Positions 46,563-57,479 of a DNA stretch of 64,000 bases are shown here, one piece after another. Below the pieces are notes generated by a model. It saw only the letters and a program-made list of their open reading frames with translations, had not been told where the DNA came from and ran no database searches. This DNA is from Cheilinus undulatus. Lineage: Eukaryota > Chordata > Actinopteri > Labriformes > Labridae. The position numbers were made by a program, and so were the translations under genes. Position 1 is the stretch's first letter. Each line of letters starts with the position of its first letter. Location: contig NC_054868.1 of NCBI RefSeq assembly GCF_018320785.1, positions 48,932,874-48,996,873 of the forward strand, written 5' to 3'.

Positions 46563-46924
46563 CTCTAAAACCTCTAAATACACTTTTGCGGCAAAAGATG
46601 TTTCTCACTGGATGCTAGTGCTAAATTGACACTCATATTCTCCCTGGTAATACATATTCTCCCTGGTAATCTGTGTAGTTCACATTTTGTACGGAGAAAG
46701 TTAGAAAGCTTGACTCAGTCATATCAGATTCTGGCAAATCAGTTTAAGAAATATAGAATTGCATTTCCAATGGTGATGGCTTATTGTAACAGAAGCACAG
46801 ATTGGGCTGATGCTAACAAGCAAACTTCAGTTTTACAGTATTAAGCATGACAATATTTAAGAGTGACTTTCACCTGAATGAGATGCTGAAAGCACAGACG
46901 TTTTTGTGAATGTCTGAATGTTTT

Positions 46925-47200
46925 AGGGTCAGGGGTGCCATATTTTGTCCACTGGAAGGGCATCTTAGAAGGCATTAAACCAAGTTTTGTCAACTGCGAA
47001 GGCACCCCAGAGGTACTTTATCATGCTTTGTCCACTTGGATGGCACCAAAAGGTACTTTATTGAATTTCGTTTACTGGAAGGGCACTCAAGAAGGCACAA
47101 TATCCCATGTTGTCTACTAAGAGAGTGCCCTGAAAGGTCCTTATGATGTTTTATGTGCAATAGAAGGATCCTAAAGGGTACTTTTATGATGTTTTTTTCA
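46925..47200 (+). repeat. Minisatellite, GGAAGGGCACC type, ~45 bp unit
   Basis: Five to six degenerate copies of a unit reading TTTGTCCACTGGAAGGGCA, then a C-C-A-A-A-G-G-like link and TACTTTATCATG. It shares these phrases with the array at 21040-21570 in nptxr intron 3. The open frame 46935-47120 follows the repeat (G-T/W-K-G-T units) and is not a gene. Confidence 0.75.
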
Positions 47201-48856
47201 AATATCAGGGCACCAATGGGGATGATTGCTCCTCCTGCAACCCTCTGAGTTCACCAGTGCTCTGTGTAGTCTCCTAAATCGCTTTAAATTAAATTAAGAC
47301 TACTCATTTGCTCCCATATCAACAGAAACATCATCTTGAAAATAAGGCAGTTTGAGCACTGTGAATTTTTCTGTCCCTAGAACCAATGCTGAAATCAAAC
47401 TGGGTCAACTGTTTTTATAAAAGACAAAATATTTCATAACATAATCTGCTGATGTGTAATCAGTTAATGGCTGCTCTCTGAGCTGACCCAGTGTGGAGAG
47501 GAGGAGGAGGTAAGAGGTGAGGAGTTTAGCTTCATGGAGAACAGGTTGCACGCTTCTTGCAGGTCTGAAGATAAAGAGAGCAGAAGGAGACAAAGATTAC
47601 CGTGTTGTGTTTGTCTGCCTTCACAGGGAATAATAATCCGCTCTAATCCAGAGGACAGTCGGTGTTTAAAATCAATCCAGATGCTCGTGGTGGTATTTTA
47701 GGCCCAGTTATTCCGGCACGTGTGTTTGAGGTTAAATGCACAGCTCAGGGAAGAAGATAAAACTCCCATTCAGGGGGTTTTGGGACTCTGGATGTGTGTG
47801 TTTGCAGAGCTGACTGACAATTTTGGGTCAAAACTCTCCACATGGGGATTCCACCACCCAGATGTTTCCAGCTGAATGTGGGTCAGATTCAGTAAGAAGG
47901 CTGATTAGAGGGATTAAAGAAGGTTTTTACTCACAAGCAGCCTCATAGATAGTAAATTCAGAGCAGACAAACAGAGAGTGGTAGAAAGTAAACTGACAGG
48001 CACGCTCGGTATTTTGCAGTTTACCTAATTTTATCCTTTTGTTAGTTTTTAATGTCTGCTCTACAGAGTTTCACATGCAAATCAGAGATACCTTTTGCTA
48101 AACAATTTAATGGAATTGTTGTAGGCTGCTGCTGAGGGATTCTCTCTCTCTCTGTCCAGGTAACATTAGCAGAGCTAACATTAGCTGCTACCCCTATGGG
48201 TGAGAAAACACTTTAGCTAGCTGAGCTGTTGTTGACATTAGCTCCTTGATCAAAGCAGCAGGTAAATGAAGTGAAGAAACAACCTATAAGCATATCTTTT
48301 CTTATTTTTCTTGTGATCTACTTCATATTTATTCTCATACTCACCCACAAAGCCACTTGCATCATATTTCATCAAAAACACTCATTTATGATTGAAAATG
48401 TTCAGAACTTTGGATTGGGACTGGTCAATAAGGAGGTAGCAGTGGGTCCTGACTTCAGGCCAGGTTTAGACATTGGAAAATAATTTTGCCAATAAGAGAT
48501 GTATGATATCCAAAGGCAATTGAGTGCAAGCGCCTCTATACTCCATCTTTATATCCAAAATAAATCAGTCCTAGCACAATGCAAGCTGACACCGCAACAG
48601 GAAAGTATCATCAATTAAAATCAGGATAACGACATTTAAAAATCAGCTGATCTGAAAACACTGCAAGTTGTTCAACGTGCACTACAGTCCAGGAAAACCA
48701 CATTTAAATAGCAACTAATCAACAAAGGAGCTGGAAAGAAAATAACAAATCTCAAAATGTGGTGTTATAATGACTGGAAACCTACAGCTGCATGAATCTG
48801 TGTATGACTAACATGACATCATAACAATGGAGGCTCGAGATGACAGACAAACTATG
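47201..48856. other. Intergenic, nothing recognised
   Basis: No exon, RNA gene or repeat end recognised. A short CT tract lies at 48141-48156 and a GGAGGAGGAGG tract near 47500-47510. Confidence 0.5.
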
Positions 48857-50490
48857 TCTATTAAATTCACAATAGAACATAAACAACATATAAGATGTTG
48901 AAACTGAGACATTTTACCATTTCAAGAAAAAAATAATCTTGAGTTTGATGGCAGCAACACATCCCAAAAAAGAAGGGACGGGACTACAAAAGGATAGAAA
49001 AGTAAGTGATACTAATGAAAACAGTTGGAGGAGTATCTTGCAACTAATCAGGTTTGTTTGCAATGGGTCAGTAACTTGACTGGGTATAAAAGGAGCATTT
49101 CAGAGAGGCAGAGTCTCTCAGGAGTAAAGATCTGTAAAAAAAAAAAAAAGTCTCTTAGAATTGTGGAACAATTTCAGAAAAAAAAAAGTTTCTTAATTTA
49201 AAATTGCACATACTTTCCTGCCATCTATGGTGCATAATATCATCAAAATATTCAGAGAATCTGGAGAAATCTCTGTGTGCAAGGGACAAGGTGGAAGGTC
49301 AGTATTGCTGCTTGTGATCTTTCGGCCCTGAGGTAACTCTGCATTAACAAACAGGCCTGATTCTGTACTGACTCATTGCATGGGCTCAGGAACACATCCA
49401 GAAATCATTTTCTGTTACACAGTTTGCTGCAGTGTACACAAATGAAAGTTAAATTTGTATAATGCAAAGTAGAAGCCACACGGAATACGAGCCAGAAACA
49501 TGCCATCTTCCCTGGGCCAAAACTTATTTCAGGACTGAGGAAAAATGGAAAACTGTTCTGTGGTGAGATCAATCAAAATTTGAAAGTCTGAGAAAACTAT
49601 AGACGCTGTGTCCTGTGGACTAAAAAGGAGAATGACCACCAAGCTTGTCATCAGTACACAGTTCAAAAGGCTGCATCTCTGGTGGTATAGGGTTGCATAA
49701 GTGCCTCTTGTGTGGGCAGCTTACACATAAGGAAAGGCACAATCAATGTTGCAAGGCAGATAGAGGTTTTACAGCCACCTATGCTCCCATACAGACAACA
49801 ACCTTACATATTTCAGCAAGACAATGCATACCGCATCCATCACAACAGCATGGATTTACAGAAGAAGAGTCTGGGTGCTGAACTGGCCTGCCTGCAGTCC
49901 AGACCTCACTCCAGTAAAAAGCATTTGGATTATTATTAAAGGAAAAATTTGCAAAGAAGACCCAGGACTGTTGAGCAGCTAGAATCCTACATCTGCCAAG
50001 AATGGGACAACATTTCTCTCCCAAAGCTCCAGCAACTGGTCTCCTCACTTCCCAGATTAACAGGCTGTTGTTAAAAGAAGAGGGGATGCTACACACTGGT
50101 AAACATGGCCCTGTCCCTACTTTTCTGAGATATTTCTGCCATCAAATTCAAAATGAGCAAATATTTTCATGAAACGGTAAAATGTCTCACTTTCACCATC
50201 TAATATGTTGTTGTCTGATATGTGAAAATAGTATGGGTTTATGAAATTCAGAAATCACCCTGTGTCCCAAGTTTTGTAGTTTTTTAAAAATCCCATTTCT
50301 CCCTTGAGCTATACTACATTTTTAAGAAAAACTTTTAGATGTAAAACCAGTGTCTGTAAGCAGACCTACTTTATAAAACAGCTATAGATCTCATGTGACT
50401 TCTCTATTTTCTTTTTAAATTGAAAATCATTGTATTCTGCTTATGTAGACATTTGACAAAGCGCCCCAACTCTTTTGGAATTGTGGTTGT
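48857..50490 (+). mobile_element. Tc1-like transposon with long terminal repeats, decayed
   Basis: The left terminal repeat (TTCACAATAGAACATAAACA, GATGTTGAAACTGAGACATT, TTTGATGGCAGCAACAC) recurs inverted at 50120-50230 (CTGCCATCAAATTCAAAATG, AACGGTAAAATGTCTCACTT). The right terminus is GGAATTGTGGTTGT (50477-50490). The transposase gene lies between, from about 49130 to 50090. The element is old, with many small indels. Fragments of the lineage are at 6780, 35100, 45721 and 63380. Confidence 0.85.
49130..50090 (+). pseudogene. Tc1-like transposase, multiply frameshifted
   Basis: Pieces of transposase are readable in different frames: N-terminal region near 49230-49290; M-G-S-L-H-I-R-K-G-T-I-N-V at 49712-49750; then Y-I-F-Q-Q-D-N-A-Y, where D is the second catalytic aspartate; then the E-L-A-C-L-Q-S-R-P-H region (decayed from the usual P-D motif) and E-W-D-N-I-S-L-P-K-L-Q-Q-L-V at about 50000-50045. 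Several frameshifts and stops separate them. The third catalytic acidic residue is not preserved in a recognisable context. Confidence 0.8.
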
Positions 50491-50749
50491 GCTTTTAAGA
50501 TTTAATAATCAATCATTGTATAATCTGTACTGGATTATTTTAACTGTATGCAACTGTAAGTATATTGACTATAGACATTGATAACAGGGTATTTTACATC
50601 TGTTGTATCAAATCGATATTAGGATCACAATCAGCTTCATTGACCGGATATGCTGCTACACGGCCTATGTGTATTTTGACTCTGGTAAACTATACTACTC
50701 TTTATCTGTGCACTGTCCCTTTAAAAATCATCTTTCTATGATAGACAGA

Positions 50750-50880
50750 CTTTTAACCAATAAGAGTGAAGCTCTGCTGTAGTGGGCGGGCCTTCCTTTT
50801 CACTGGTATCAGTTGTTTAAAATGTCTCCTTAACAACCGAGCTGGAAGTCAAACAGAAGTTTTCGCTGGACAAAAGCCTC
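50750..50880 (+). promoter_or_regulatory. dnal4 promoter and probable non-coding exon 1
   Basis: CCAAT at 50757-50761 and a GC box GGGCGGG at 50784-50790 lie upstream of a likely start region around 50815-50845. A consensus-like donor follows: GCCTC|GTAAGG with GT at 50881-50882. It would splice to the acceptor TTCCGTGTGCAG (ending 51382), eight bases before the ATG. No TATA box. I infer the exon; its 5' end is not visible. Confidence 0.5.
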
Positions 50881-51382
50881 GTAAGGAACTCGTATTTATG
50901 AATTAACCTTTACCTCACTGCGCCTGTTGTACATTTACAACACATTTCTACTGGTATTATAACGTCGGTTATTTGAAGAAGTTCATTTCAGATAGAAAAC
51001 ACCAACCGGTAGCATCAGCTGTTTGCTATCAAGCTAGGCTAATTAGCCTGCTAGTAACCTGGCTGGTCAGTTACGGTGACTAACCTCGTCACGTCTGCTT
51101 TTGTCATCGTCTCAACCGTAGTGTGGGGTTAATGTCAATGTTATCAGGGTGAGAAACTGCGTTTTCTTTCATACGGTACGGTTAAACCTTGTGGCTGGCT
51201 AGCTCATCTAAGCTAAGCTATTGAAGCTCTTCAAATCGGGTCAGGTTACACTGTGTTGTTATCTACGGATGAGAGCTAGCTCGCAGTTGTTGACGGACGT
51301 GCTCCTCATGAAATACGTCTTAACACACCTGACTATACTAAGGGGGTTATTGTGTGATATTTTTGTTGTTTTCCGTGTGCAG
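50881..51382 (+). other. dnal4 5' UTR intron (inferred)
   Basis: Bounded by GTAAGG and TTTTCCGTGTGCAG. The sequence is moderately GC-rich near its start with several TAGCTAGC-like words (51170-51290). Nothing else recognised. Confidence 0.5.
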
Positions 51383-51390
51383 GAGTCGGA

Positions 51391-51462
51391 ATGGCTGGGA
51401 CTGGCGAGGGAAAGAAAGAAGAGGCCGACTATAAGAGGATGCACAGTTTTCCTCTCATCAGG
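51391..51462 (+). CDS. dnal4: Dynein axonemal light chain 4, coding exon 1
   Basis: Codons 1-24, MAGTGEGKKEEADYKRMHSF then PLIR, phase 0 at a GTAAGT donor. The product is an LC8-type light chain of 106 residues (human DNAL4 has 105), thought to be part of outer-arm axonemal dynein of motile cilia and also reported in neurons. ATG 51391 lies eight bases after the acceptor of the exon and gives the expected N-terminal length. The E-G-K-K-[DE]-E-A-D-Y-K-R segment is shared with human DNAL4 and separates it from DYNLL1/2, which lack this extension. Its upstream neighbour in the same orientation is nptxr, as in mammals. Confidence 0.97.
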
Positions 51463-53875
51463 GTAAGTTATCAAAGGAGAAACAGGACAGTGCCTCTGGG
51501 TAAAGGACAAACAGGACTATTACAGCGCTGTCATGCAGATCAGGCTGTCTCTAACCACAGTCAGGACAGTGTTTGGCATGGAAGGATGCTGTAGCTGTAT
51601 AATTATGATGCAAGCTGCAAATAAACTGTAAGGACAGTGTGGTTTGAGACTCCTAGTTTGCATTCAGTGTGCCAGATAACTATCAGTCTGTTATATATGG
51701 CTGTAATAAAAATGACACAGTGACACAGCACACATTGATTCATTCTACACTGACTCAGCCACAATTAAAGAAACACCAACAACCCAAGTTGATGCTAGCA
51801 GAAGTTAAACTTTGATGTAAAAGTCTTGCAAAAGTTGAACAGTATTAATACATGTTTTGATAAAACAGCAGCACAAATTTAAGCTTTAAGCAGCAAATAT
51901 TAGGTAATTTCTTGTCAAATTGTTATCTAATGCTGTTAGTCTTAAAACTTTGTCTTTGTGTTTCTGCAAGTTAGACAGACAAATTACCAGTGTTTATGTG
52001 CAGCTTAGAAACTGCAAGAGTTTACGTACATTTTTAATGGATTCTGTCCTCTTCTTTACAAGTTTATAAAGAAATTAAACATTTTTTAATGGATCCCGTC
52101 CTCTTCCTTACATGTGTTTTAAGAAATTAAACATTTTTTTTAACTTGTTTGTTGTTTTTGTACTTTTGTTTTGGTTAGAAAAATGCTAGAAAACACCTGC
52201 CACTGAAATATGTTTACTTTCTGCGATGTAGAGTGGGATGAAAAAAACTATTATTATTATTATTTTTCATAAATGGAGCATGATTACATTTGCTGAAATG
52301 CAGGTGATCAACATTTTGATTATACAATAACAACATAATTTTTACTCCTAAATCTATTTTTACAAGCCTGCATGATTTGATAAAAGGTAATAATAATTAT
52401 AATAATAATAACTTTAATAATCCCCGAAGGGAAATTCGTTTGTCTGGAGTCTCATCTGTTTATAGTAGAATTATATAGTCTTAGTCTTATAATAAATAGT
52501 ATATAACAGTATATAGTATAGTAAATAAAGTTAAGTAAATAGTATATATAGTACAGTAAATAAATAGTTATGTGTGAAAGTATTGTGATCAGGATATGAT
52601 GCATAATACTTCCTACTAATACTAAGGCTGTTTCGGTTTTATCTATAGTTGCTTGCATGTTTCTTCTAAATCAAAAAGCTTTTTCTCCCTATAGAAAATT
52701 AGCACCAGTTAATCTGTGGGTAGTTGATTAATCAGTCTTAAACAATTGGCATGAGATCATGGCCATAATCAGGCCTCAACAGTTTAAGTTTGTTTATGTT
52801 GTTTAAAAAAGTTCTGCTTGTTTTCTTCTTATTTAAAGCAAGAAATACAGTTTTATTTTGACATGTTCACCACAGATAATCATGCTGGGTTATCAATAAA
52901 ATAGCGTTTTAGTAGTAGCGTGTCCAGACCCACACTTTAAAGATTCCTGTCATAAACCATGGCAAAAATTATTATTATTACACAAAAACTTGATTTTTAG
53001 TATAGTGACGGATGCTTTTAAAGAATTTCAATGACAAAATGATTATAAAATTCAGCATCCTTGCACAGAGGAGGAGATATAAGGAGAGGGAAAACAGATG
53101 GACAGAGCAACCAGTTTCTTCATGAACCAAGAAATCAACGTGTTGCTTGTTGTGTTGCTGAAATATAATTAAGTATCTATAATGTTGTTCAAAGTTATGT
53201 TACAACATTATTAGTGTAACTTATGATTACAGCCTCTAGGTGGTATGACTGCAGACATAAAGTAAACCATCGGCATATCCATGCCATTAAGAGCATATGT
53301 ATGAGTACCAGGATGAGGTGCTGCTGATACCGGGATCACACCCACCTCAGTTACACCTCTTGGTTGTAAAACTATACATCGTTCCACCCTAATATAGCTC
53401 CTGTTTCCACTGTATCACTTTGCTAAATGATATAAAACATATGAATTTGACTCTAACATAAGCAATGTGCAACACTTCACGTTTGTCAACCCTTTTAAAC
53501 TTGATACCTCAAATAACAGAAACTAAACTACTAAACTAACTATCTTTTTTTGCAACTGAGATGTTTATTTAACCTTCTACTGAAATCCCCCAAAGAGAAA
53601 ATGCCATAAAATTTCACATATATAATTTTTTGTATCACCTTTGATACATGATGCATTTTTTGCAACTGACAATCCACTGGAGGGCATTGTTATCTGATTG
53701 TATACAAAATGTTTTTGTATAATAATAATCACATAATGATGATATTGTGTATCAAATATGATACAGTAGTTTTAAAGGGTTCAGGTATTTAAGATATCTA
53801 GAGTCATAATGTATTTTCTTGTTTGTTTGTAGATCTCTCATAATGTTAACCCTAACCACTTGTGTTTGTTTCCAG
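51463..53875 (+). other. dnal4 intron between coding exons 1 and 2
   Basis: GTAAGT to TTGTGTTTGTTTCCAG. It contains an AT-rich stretch with TATAGTATAGTAAATAAA-like words at about 52498-52565, the phrase TTTAATAATCCCCGAAGGGA (52413-52432) that often ends fish retroelement tails, and the MITE at 53488-53783. No extra exon is needed. Confidence 0.85.
53488..53783. mobile_element. Small MITE with AACCCTTTTAAAC ends
   Basis: Left AACCCTTTTAAACTTGATAC, right GATACAGTAGTTTTAAAGGG(TT): inverted termini of about 12-20 bases. Inside are mirrored GTATCA/TGATAC words. The outermost bases (TCAA and TTCA) could be decayed TTAA targets. It ends about 90 bases before dnal4 coding exon 2. Superfamily uncertain. 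Confidence 0.5.
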
Positions 53876-53959
53876 CACACAGACATGCCAGAGGAAATGA
53901 GGGTGGAGACGATGGAGCTTTGTGTTACAGCTTGTGAAAAGTTTGCCACCAACAATGAG
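53876..53959 (+). CDS. dnal4: Dynein axonemal light chain 4, coding exon 2
   Basis: Codons 25-52, HTDMPEEMRVETMELCVTAC then EKFATNNE, phase 0 on both sides. This is the first helix pair of the LC8 fold (M-P-x-E-M-R-x-E-T-x-E-L). It is nearly identical to human. Acceptor GTTTCCAG, donor GAG|GTAAGT. Confidence 0.97.
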
Positions 53960-54129
53960 GTAAGTCTGTGTTTGTTTTCCTGCCATCCTTCCTCTAATGG
54001 CTTAGTAAGTGAATGAGATCACGGTCTTGTCAGCAGAATTGATCCAGGATTTTTTATGACCATTAAAAGGCTTCATATCCTTCACTAAAATCACTGTCCT
54101 TGCTTGTTTCTGTTCCCATTCTCTCTCAG

Positions 54130-54294
54130 AGTGCAGCTAAGATGATCAAGGAGTCCATGGACAAGAAGTTTGGCAGCTCGTGGCACGTCGTGATTGGCGA
54201 AGGCTTTGGCTTTGAGGTCACACATGAAGTGAAAAATCTTCTCTACATGTTCTTTGGAGGGAGCTTGGCTGTTTGTGTGTGGAAGTGCTCATAG
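54130..54294 (+). CDS. dnal4: Dynein axonemal light chain 4, last coding exon
   Basis: Codons 53-106 and the TAG stop, after a 170-bp intron with acceptor TTCTCTCTCAG. It reads SAAKMIKESMDKKFGSSWHV then V-I-G-E-G-F-G-F-E-V-T-H-E, the LC8 helix 2 and the edge strand that forms the dimer and ligand groove. It ends Y-M-F-F-G-G-S-L-A-V-C-V-W-K-C-S, with the same final residues (V-W-K-C-S) as human DNAL4. Confidence 0.97.
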   Translation, partial: SAAKMIKESMDKKFGSSWHVVIGEGFGFEVTHEVKNLLYMFFGGSLAVCVWKCS

Positions 54295-55150
54295 CACCTC
54301 CACATCGCTGTCTCTCCTCCCCTCTGACGCTGTCACTGGGCTGGAAATGAACACCAGCTACCGGCCAAACGCTGGTCACACTTTGGTTGCGGCAGGTTAG
54401 TTTGTCCACACTCCCAGCCTCTGGCAGATGCTAAACCAACGCTCTGACATCTGTCATGTTAAATTATGTTGGTGGCAGGGATACAAGGTGAAAGGGAATT
54501 AAAAATCAGGCAGTCACTTTGGCTGGTAGGAATAAAAAAGCAGCCTGCTCTGTCTGTTTTGTTCCTCTTTGTTTTCCGTCCGTCTCTGACGTCGATTCCA
54601 TGGTCCTAAACATTTGCGAGAGCGTGCGTGAGTCGACTTTTACAAACACTACAGCCAGCCAGGGTCTCCAAAGTCCTTTCTCCTCATTCCTCTGCAGGGA
54701 GCGCGTGTATGCGTGAGTTTAAATGTTTGTGTGTGCTGGACACACACGTTTTTTGAAATAAACATTCATCGCCACCTTCCTGTCTGCGCCATCCAAAACT
54801 TTTCACACGTGTCTTCTTTTCTCTCTCAAACGCACTAGTCTTTCAATAAAATTTTTAATATTTTTTATCTGTACATATTTTGAAGCGACTTGAAAAAAGC
54901 ATCTTTTTAAATACCAGTGTCATCTTCTTACAACTAGCGACTCGGAGTCCCCTGAGTCCAACTACACTGAACCTGATCCGCCTTTTCTCCCTGTAAAGGT
55001 GTTTGTAATACTCCCTGATGATATCCTTGTGCTGGGCGATATCAGCAATGTGATTGTTCTCATGTTGATGCCAGTTGTAATGATCCAGTAAAATGGACCA
55101 TTTGTGTGAACTATCAGATTGTACAATAAACTCTGAAATGTGGTGAAATA
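54295..55150 (+). other. dnal4 3' UTR with several poly(A) signals
   Basis: AATAAA occurs at 54757-54762, 54845-54850 and 55125-55130. The last is followed by a GT-rich stretch (ATGTGGTG, then GTCTGTGTTCTTC) and fits a distal site. Alternative 3' ends are therefore possible. An open frame at 54519-54716 lies in the UTR and has no recognised domain. Confidence 0.6.
55125..55130 (+). terminator. dnal4 distal poly(A) signal
   Basis: AATAAA followed within 30 bases by GTGG/GTCTGTGT downstream elements. Upstream AATAAA copies at 54757 and 54845 are alternatives. Confidence 0.5.
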
Positions 55151-55744
55151 GGAACTTCGTCTGCAGTCTGTGTTCTTCTTAAGAGGTTAAATGGACTTAG
55201 TATTTGAAATTAGAGAAGTACAACATGAAATATGTTCAGCAAACCCAGGATGGGTACCACAGAGTAGCCATGAACTTTATCTGCTAAACCGGGCAGCGTG
55301 TATGCTCACAAGGGGAGTATTCAGCGCATCACTATGCTTCTAAATTAACAACCACCAGCTGTCTGTTTCTGTCAGATTTAAAAATAAAGGCATCAATGGG
55401 TAGGCTGACACACAAATTAATAACAAGAAACATGCCACTACATGTGGAAAGTACTGGACAAAATCATCACATCGTTTTTTCGAATGATAAACCATTAATG
55501 CCCCCTGTCTGACTTCAGACTGGGTGCCTAGTGCCTGCATCTTGGTGGCATAACTTTATTTTCATTTTAGCACACGTTAATAAGGAAGAGCTTTCAAGTG
55601 CCTAGTTTTTTGCTGAGCAACTAGAGAAAGGAAGGCTTAATTTTCCTGGGAGCTGCACACGTCTCCCGGCCAGACAGAAAAATGATAAATAGAGCTGTCT
55701 CGACCTTGTTTTATAAGAAATGTGTTCATATCAGAAGAATATAT

Positions 55745-56190
55745 TAATGCGTTTCTCTGTGATGAAGACTAGAAGCTGATAGAGTTTTTTAAAAGTTTTC
55801 CAAACTTTAAATGTTGCCAGAGCTTTCTGTTTGGCTGAGTTTAAACAATTCTCTGAAGAGGAGTTGGACAAAATTCCTCCACAGCGATGAGAAAGACTTA
55901 TCACCACTTATCACAAACGCTTGATTTAAGTTATTGCTGCCAAGGATGGCACAACCAGTTATTATGTTCATGGGGAAATTACTTTTTTACGCAGGTACAG
56001 ATAGGTTTGGATTTTTCCCCCTTTAAAAAGTTAGATAATCATTCAGACACTGCATTTTCTATTTCCTTGGGTTGTCTTTGTGAAGTATTAAAATTGGTTT
56101 GATGATCAGAAACATTTAAATGTGATAAATATGCAAAATAATCAGGAATCAGAAAGGGGGAAAATACTTTTTCACAGCATTGTAGTTTTA
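55745..56190 (+). mobile_element. Tc1-like relic, 3' part (second lineage)
   Basis: Contains the C-terminal transposase stretch (GACAAAATTCCTCCACAGCG at 55867-55886, then the TTATCACAAACGCTTGATTT and TTGCTGCCAAGGATGGCACA words) and the 3' non-coding end (TTTGATGATCAGAAACATTT, ATATGCAAAATAATCAGGAA, AAAATACTTTTTCACAGCAT). The transposase N-terminal half is missing or unrecognisable. It differs from the two Tc1 lineages above. Confidence 0.7.
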
Positions 56191-56366
56191 GTTTTTCTGG
56201 CAATGTGAGATAGACCCAAAAGTTCTCCTCCCTTTTTACTTGAATTATTCTATTTTAAAGTCTGTATACAGCTCATGACCTAAAATTACCCTTGTGTGAA
56301 GTTGTCCTCAATCAAATCGGGTGATTTTACTCTCTCTAGAGTATTCATGTCAGTGAAGTATGCTAG

Positions 56367-56564
56367 TGTCAAAGACTAAAACTAAGATTTTGTCCCTAAT
56401 TCTATTTCATTTTAGCTAGTTTTGTTAATGCGAAATACAGTTTTAGTTAGTTTTCGTTTAATATGTGAAGCTCAGGTTTTGTTTAGTTTCAGTCAAGTAA
56501 AATGATTTTTACATTTTAGTTTTGCTTTTTTTTTTTGTTAGTTTTAGTTAACTATAACAACCCT
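56367..56564. mobile_element. AGTTTTAGTTAG-type repeat fragment
   Basis: AAAGACTAAAACTAAG on the left, several TTTTAGTTAGTTTT words, and AACTATAACAACCCTG on the right. This is a dispersed fish repeat related in wording to the element at 37310-37867 and probably of hAT type. Ends are approximate. Confidence 0.45.
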
Positions 56565-57479
56565 GGCAGGTATGCACAGCAGCACTCACACTGCAAACAT
56601 GAACCCCGTCTGAAACAGACGTAATGCAACCACAACTATAACTGTAATTGTTTTTTTAGCATTATAATGGGCAAACTACCTGAAAGTCTTTTACTTTTTT
56701 CCAATAGAAACAACTTTTCTGTGGCAAAACTGAAGTCAAATTCTTATAACCAGTTTTAGCCTATATGCTGTAATTAGAGCTGTGAAAAATAATGTGTTAT
56801 AATTAAATTACAGGATTAATTAGTAAATTTTTTAACACTTTTGAAGCATGCACAGATTAAGCCTTCCCACAATTCCACCCAGTCTGCATTTGTTGCCACC
56901 CTGATGAAGTCAGAGCACAGCAGCTAACTAAACAAACAAAATGATGGATTATTCTGGTGAGCATGATGCTGGGCCGGTTCTGGGCACAGACGCCATGCTG
57001 AGCCTTGAACATTTTAAATGAGGCACCAACATAACAGCTCGTCAACTCCTGCACTCATCTAACCTCTGCGCCCCACGTTTGTGAAACAGTCCAACCTCAC
57101 CTCATCATCCTCTGGGTGTAGAGGGATCAAATATCCTGATAGATCAGAACTCGGGGTCATCTGGTTGTTCCAAATAGCAGTGAGTAACTTGCAGAAAGTT
57201 CATTAATCAAATTTTGTATATTTTGCTGTCATAGGCGCTAATATTCACAATGGCGCCATGGCGCCTGTGCTCAAGTGATGCTGTCATACAAACTCACCAT
57301 TGCCATCAGATCATACAAGTATAAAAAAGACAGAGGTAGAGAGATCTACTTAAAATAGGAGGTAAAGGTGGGAGGAATTACTGAACAAACATCTTTTAAA
57401 ATAGGCCTTTTGATGCAATCATAATAAAAATGCATGACTTTTTATAAATCAGATCATCAGTCTAAACATTTAATGATAG
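56565..57479. other. Intergenic, nothing firm
   Basis: 56778-56900 (GAGCTGTGAAAAATAATGTG then AT-rich ATTAATTAG) may be a dispersed repeat relative of 6262-6400. No gene recognised. Confidence 0.4.

Larger units (their letters stand above)
45721..46600 (-). mobile_element. Tc1-like fragment, minus strand, split by a hAT-like element
   Basis: 45729-45899 (GGTGAAAGGTCTGGACTGCT, GTTGCTGAAATATGCAAGGC, AAATGTTGTTTGGATGG) matches the stretch at 63420-63517 and belongs to the 3' half of the long-terminal-repeat Tc1 lineage on the minus strand. After the hAT-like insertion the sequence resumes with AAAACCTCTAAATACACTTT. How far the fragment runs past 46600 is unclear. Confidence 0.55.
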
